From contig CAMHEP010000069.1 in assembly GCA_946184195.1 (NCBI GenBank), forward strand, positions 1-7,955: 7,955 bases of DNA. The letters are read 5' to 3'. The position numbers and the translations under genes are program-made. Numbering within the stretch: position 1 is the first letter of the stretch; each line of letters opens with the position of its first letter. Shown piece by piece: positions 7,181 to 7,955 of this stretch. Under the pieces are notes generated by a model that saw only the letters and a list, made by a program, of their open reading frames with translations, was not told where the DNA came from and ran no database searches. Source of the DNA: an uncultured Bacteroidales bacterium. GTDB lineage: Bacteria > Bacteroidota > Bacteroidia > Bacteroidales > Paludibacteraceae.

Positions 7181-7224
7181 GTATAATAGACTACTAGTCT
7201 AAACGATATCAAAGCATCTATTCC

Positions 7225-7955
7225 TTACTCTTGCTGTCCCAAGCAGTTATACCGAACTCCATTATGGATGATGATGAGTCGACCCTTCTCAACGCGTTTA
7301 ACGGCTTTATAAGGAGCTTCTGGCTCGTCCAAAGCGGTGGGTACAGGATAAATAATCTCGTAGGCAGACGCACTCTTCACACCGGGAACAGAGAAATACG
7401 TTTGGAGTAACCCCTTCACCTTAATCTGTGCACCAATCATTGTGTTATCCACGACGTTTAACTCGTTGCGGATAGTGCCATTAGGTAACTGAACGGGAAT
7501 CATGTTAGCGATATCCTCTTCAGAGGTATTGTCAGCCAAAACGATATTGGTTTTCAAGGTATTGTCAAAACTCTTATTTTGAGCCCATGCTCCCTTGACA
7601 TATCCCATGACCCATGATTCTTCCGTCACAGACCCATTGAGTGCAATGACATCCGCTACGGTATAGGGAGATTCTTGTGAGCCGTCTCCTACCGTCACAA
7701 TGACGGGCGTAGGTGCCGCCTCTACCAACAGGACTGCCGGACGAACCATCTCATAGATAGCTGAGTTATTCTTGATATACTTCTGGAACTGCGTACCGGT
7801 AGCGCGAATCTTATCGCCCACCTTGATAGCCTGCGAAGTTTCATCCTCGGGAACAGCCTTGTAGAGTTGAACGAGTTGGTCACCCTCAGCCGTATCATCA
7901 ATCCAAACCGTGATACCATTATTGGCAGTATAGGTATAATCCACCTTGGTCACAT
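7225..7955 (-). CDS. DUF6359/OB-fold-like surface or secreted protein, N-terminus missing (partial)
   Basis: The reading frame is open at the right edge. The first candidate start there is a GTG at 7953 (residue 1 below), which is more likely an internal Val, so only the last 242 or so residues are seen. Residues 1-75 resemble an OB-fold-like module (ITVWIDDTAEGD, VGDKIRATGT). Residues 88-205 match the pattern of DUF6359 proteins of Bacteroidales: GDGSQESPYTVADVIAL, then WVMGYVKG, TNIVLADNTSEED, VQLPNGTIRNELN and FSVPGVKSASAYEI. The end (about 217-242) has the form V-K-R-V-E-K-G-R-L-I-I-I followed by HNGVRYNCLGQ. This resembles the short sorting-like tails common on secreted Bacteroidales proteins. 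The biochemical function is unknown. It converges on the DeoR-type gene and does not appear to belong to the operon. Confidence 0.7.
   Translation of the reverse strand, partial: VTKVDYTYTANNGITVWIDDTAEGDQLVQLYKAVPEDETSQAIKVGDKIRATGTQFQKYIKNNSAIYEMVRPAVLLVEAAPTPVIVTVGDGSQESPYTVADVIALNGSVTEESWVMGYVKGAWAQNKSFDNTLKTNIVLADNTSEEDIANMIPVQLPNGTIRNELNVVDNTMIGAQIKVKGLLQTYFSVPGVKSASAYEIIYPVPTALDEPEAPYKAVKRVEKGRLIIIHNGVRYNCLGQQE

Noticed and set aside
7187..7201. Perfect 15-base dyad TAGACTA-C-TAGTCTA
   Set aside because: The one-base centre cannot form a hairpin, and the site lies between two gene ends where an operator is not expected. Probably chance in AT-rich DNA.
1..7955. Mobile elements, CRISPR arrays, tRNA or rRNA genes
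   Set aside because: I found no transposase, terminal repeats, regularly spaced repeats or recognisable structural RNA in the window.

Overview
The window looks like a piece of a Bacteroidota (Bacteroidales; Bacteroides/Prevotella-like) chromosome. The evidence is a SusC-type TonB-dependent receptor, two lipoprotein enzymes typical of a polysaccharide utilization locus (PUL), two near-perfect Bacteroidota promoters (TTTG, 20-bp spacer, TAnnTTTG), no clear Shine-Dalgarno sequences, and a DUF6359-like surface protein with a Bacteroidales-type C-terminal tail. I cannot name a species from the sequence alone.

Layout. From 6088 down to 1 lies a leftward operon. In order of transcription it encodes a secreted lipoprotein of the amidohydrolase superfamily (4988-6088), a secreted lipoprotein glycoside hydrolase resembling clan GH-D alpha-galactosidases (3045-4928), a SusC-like outer-membrane transporter (31-3048), and probably a SusD-like partner whose ATG is the last codon at the left edge (3..1). 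The hydrolase and SusC genes overlap by four bases (ATGA). A 248-bp divergent intergenic region (6089-6336) carries one promoter in each direction, a 26-bp imperfect dyad beside the operon promoter, and a cluster of TTTCG-type elements beside the regulator promoter. Rightward from 6337 is a DeoR-family transcription regulator. It ends in a strong 14-bp-arm hairpin (7143-7180) shared with a convergent gene at 7225-7955. That gene's N-terminus lies outside the window, and its product is a DUF6359/OB-fold-like surface protein unrelated to the operon.

How it may work together (inference). A glycan or glycoside enters through SusC/SusD. The GH-D enzyme removes an alpha-linked sugar (alpha-galactose or similar) at the cell surface or in the periplasm, and the amidohydrolase lipoprotein acts on an ester, lactone or amide linkage of the same substrate. 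The DeoR-type regulator, whose family usually senses phosphorylated sugars, would control the operon from the shared intergenic region. Two features are less common for a PUL: a DeoR regulator instead of a hybrid two-component, SusR or sigma/anti-sigma system, and an amidohydrolase lipoprotein as the first gene, ahead of SusC/SusD.
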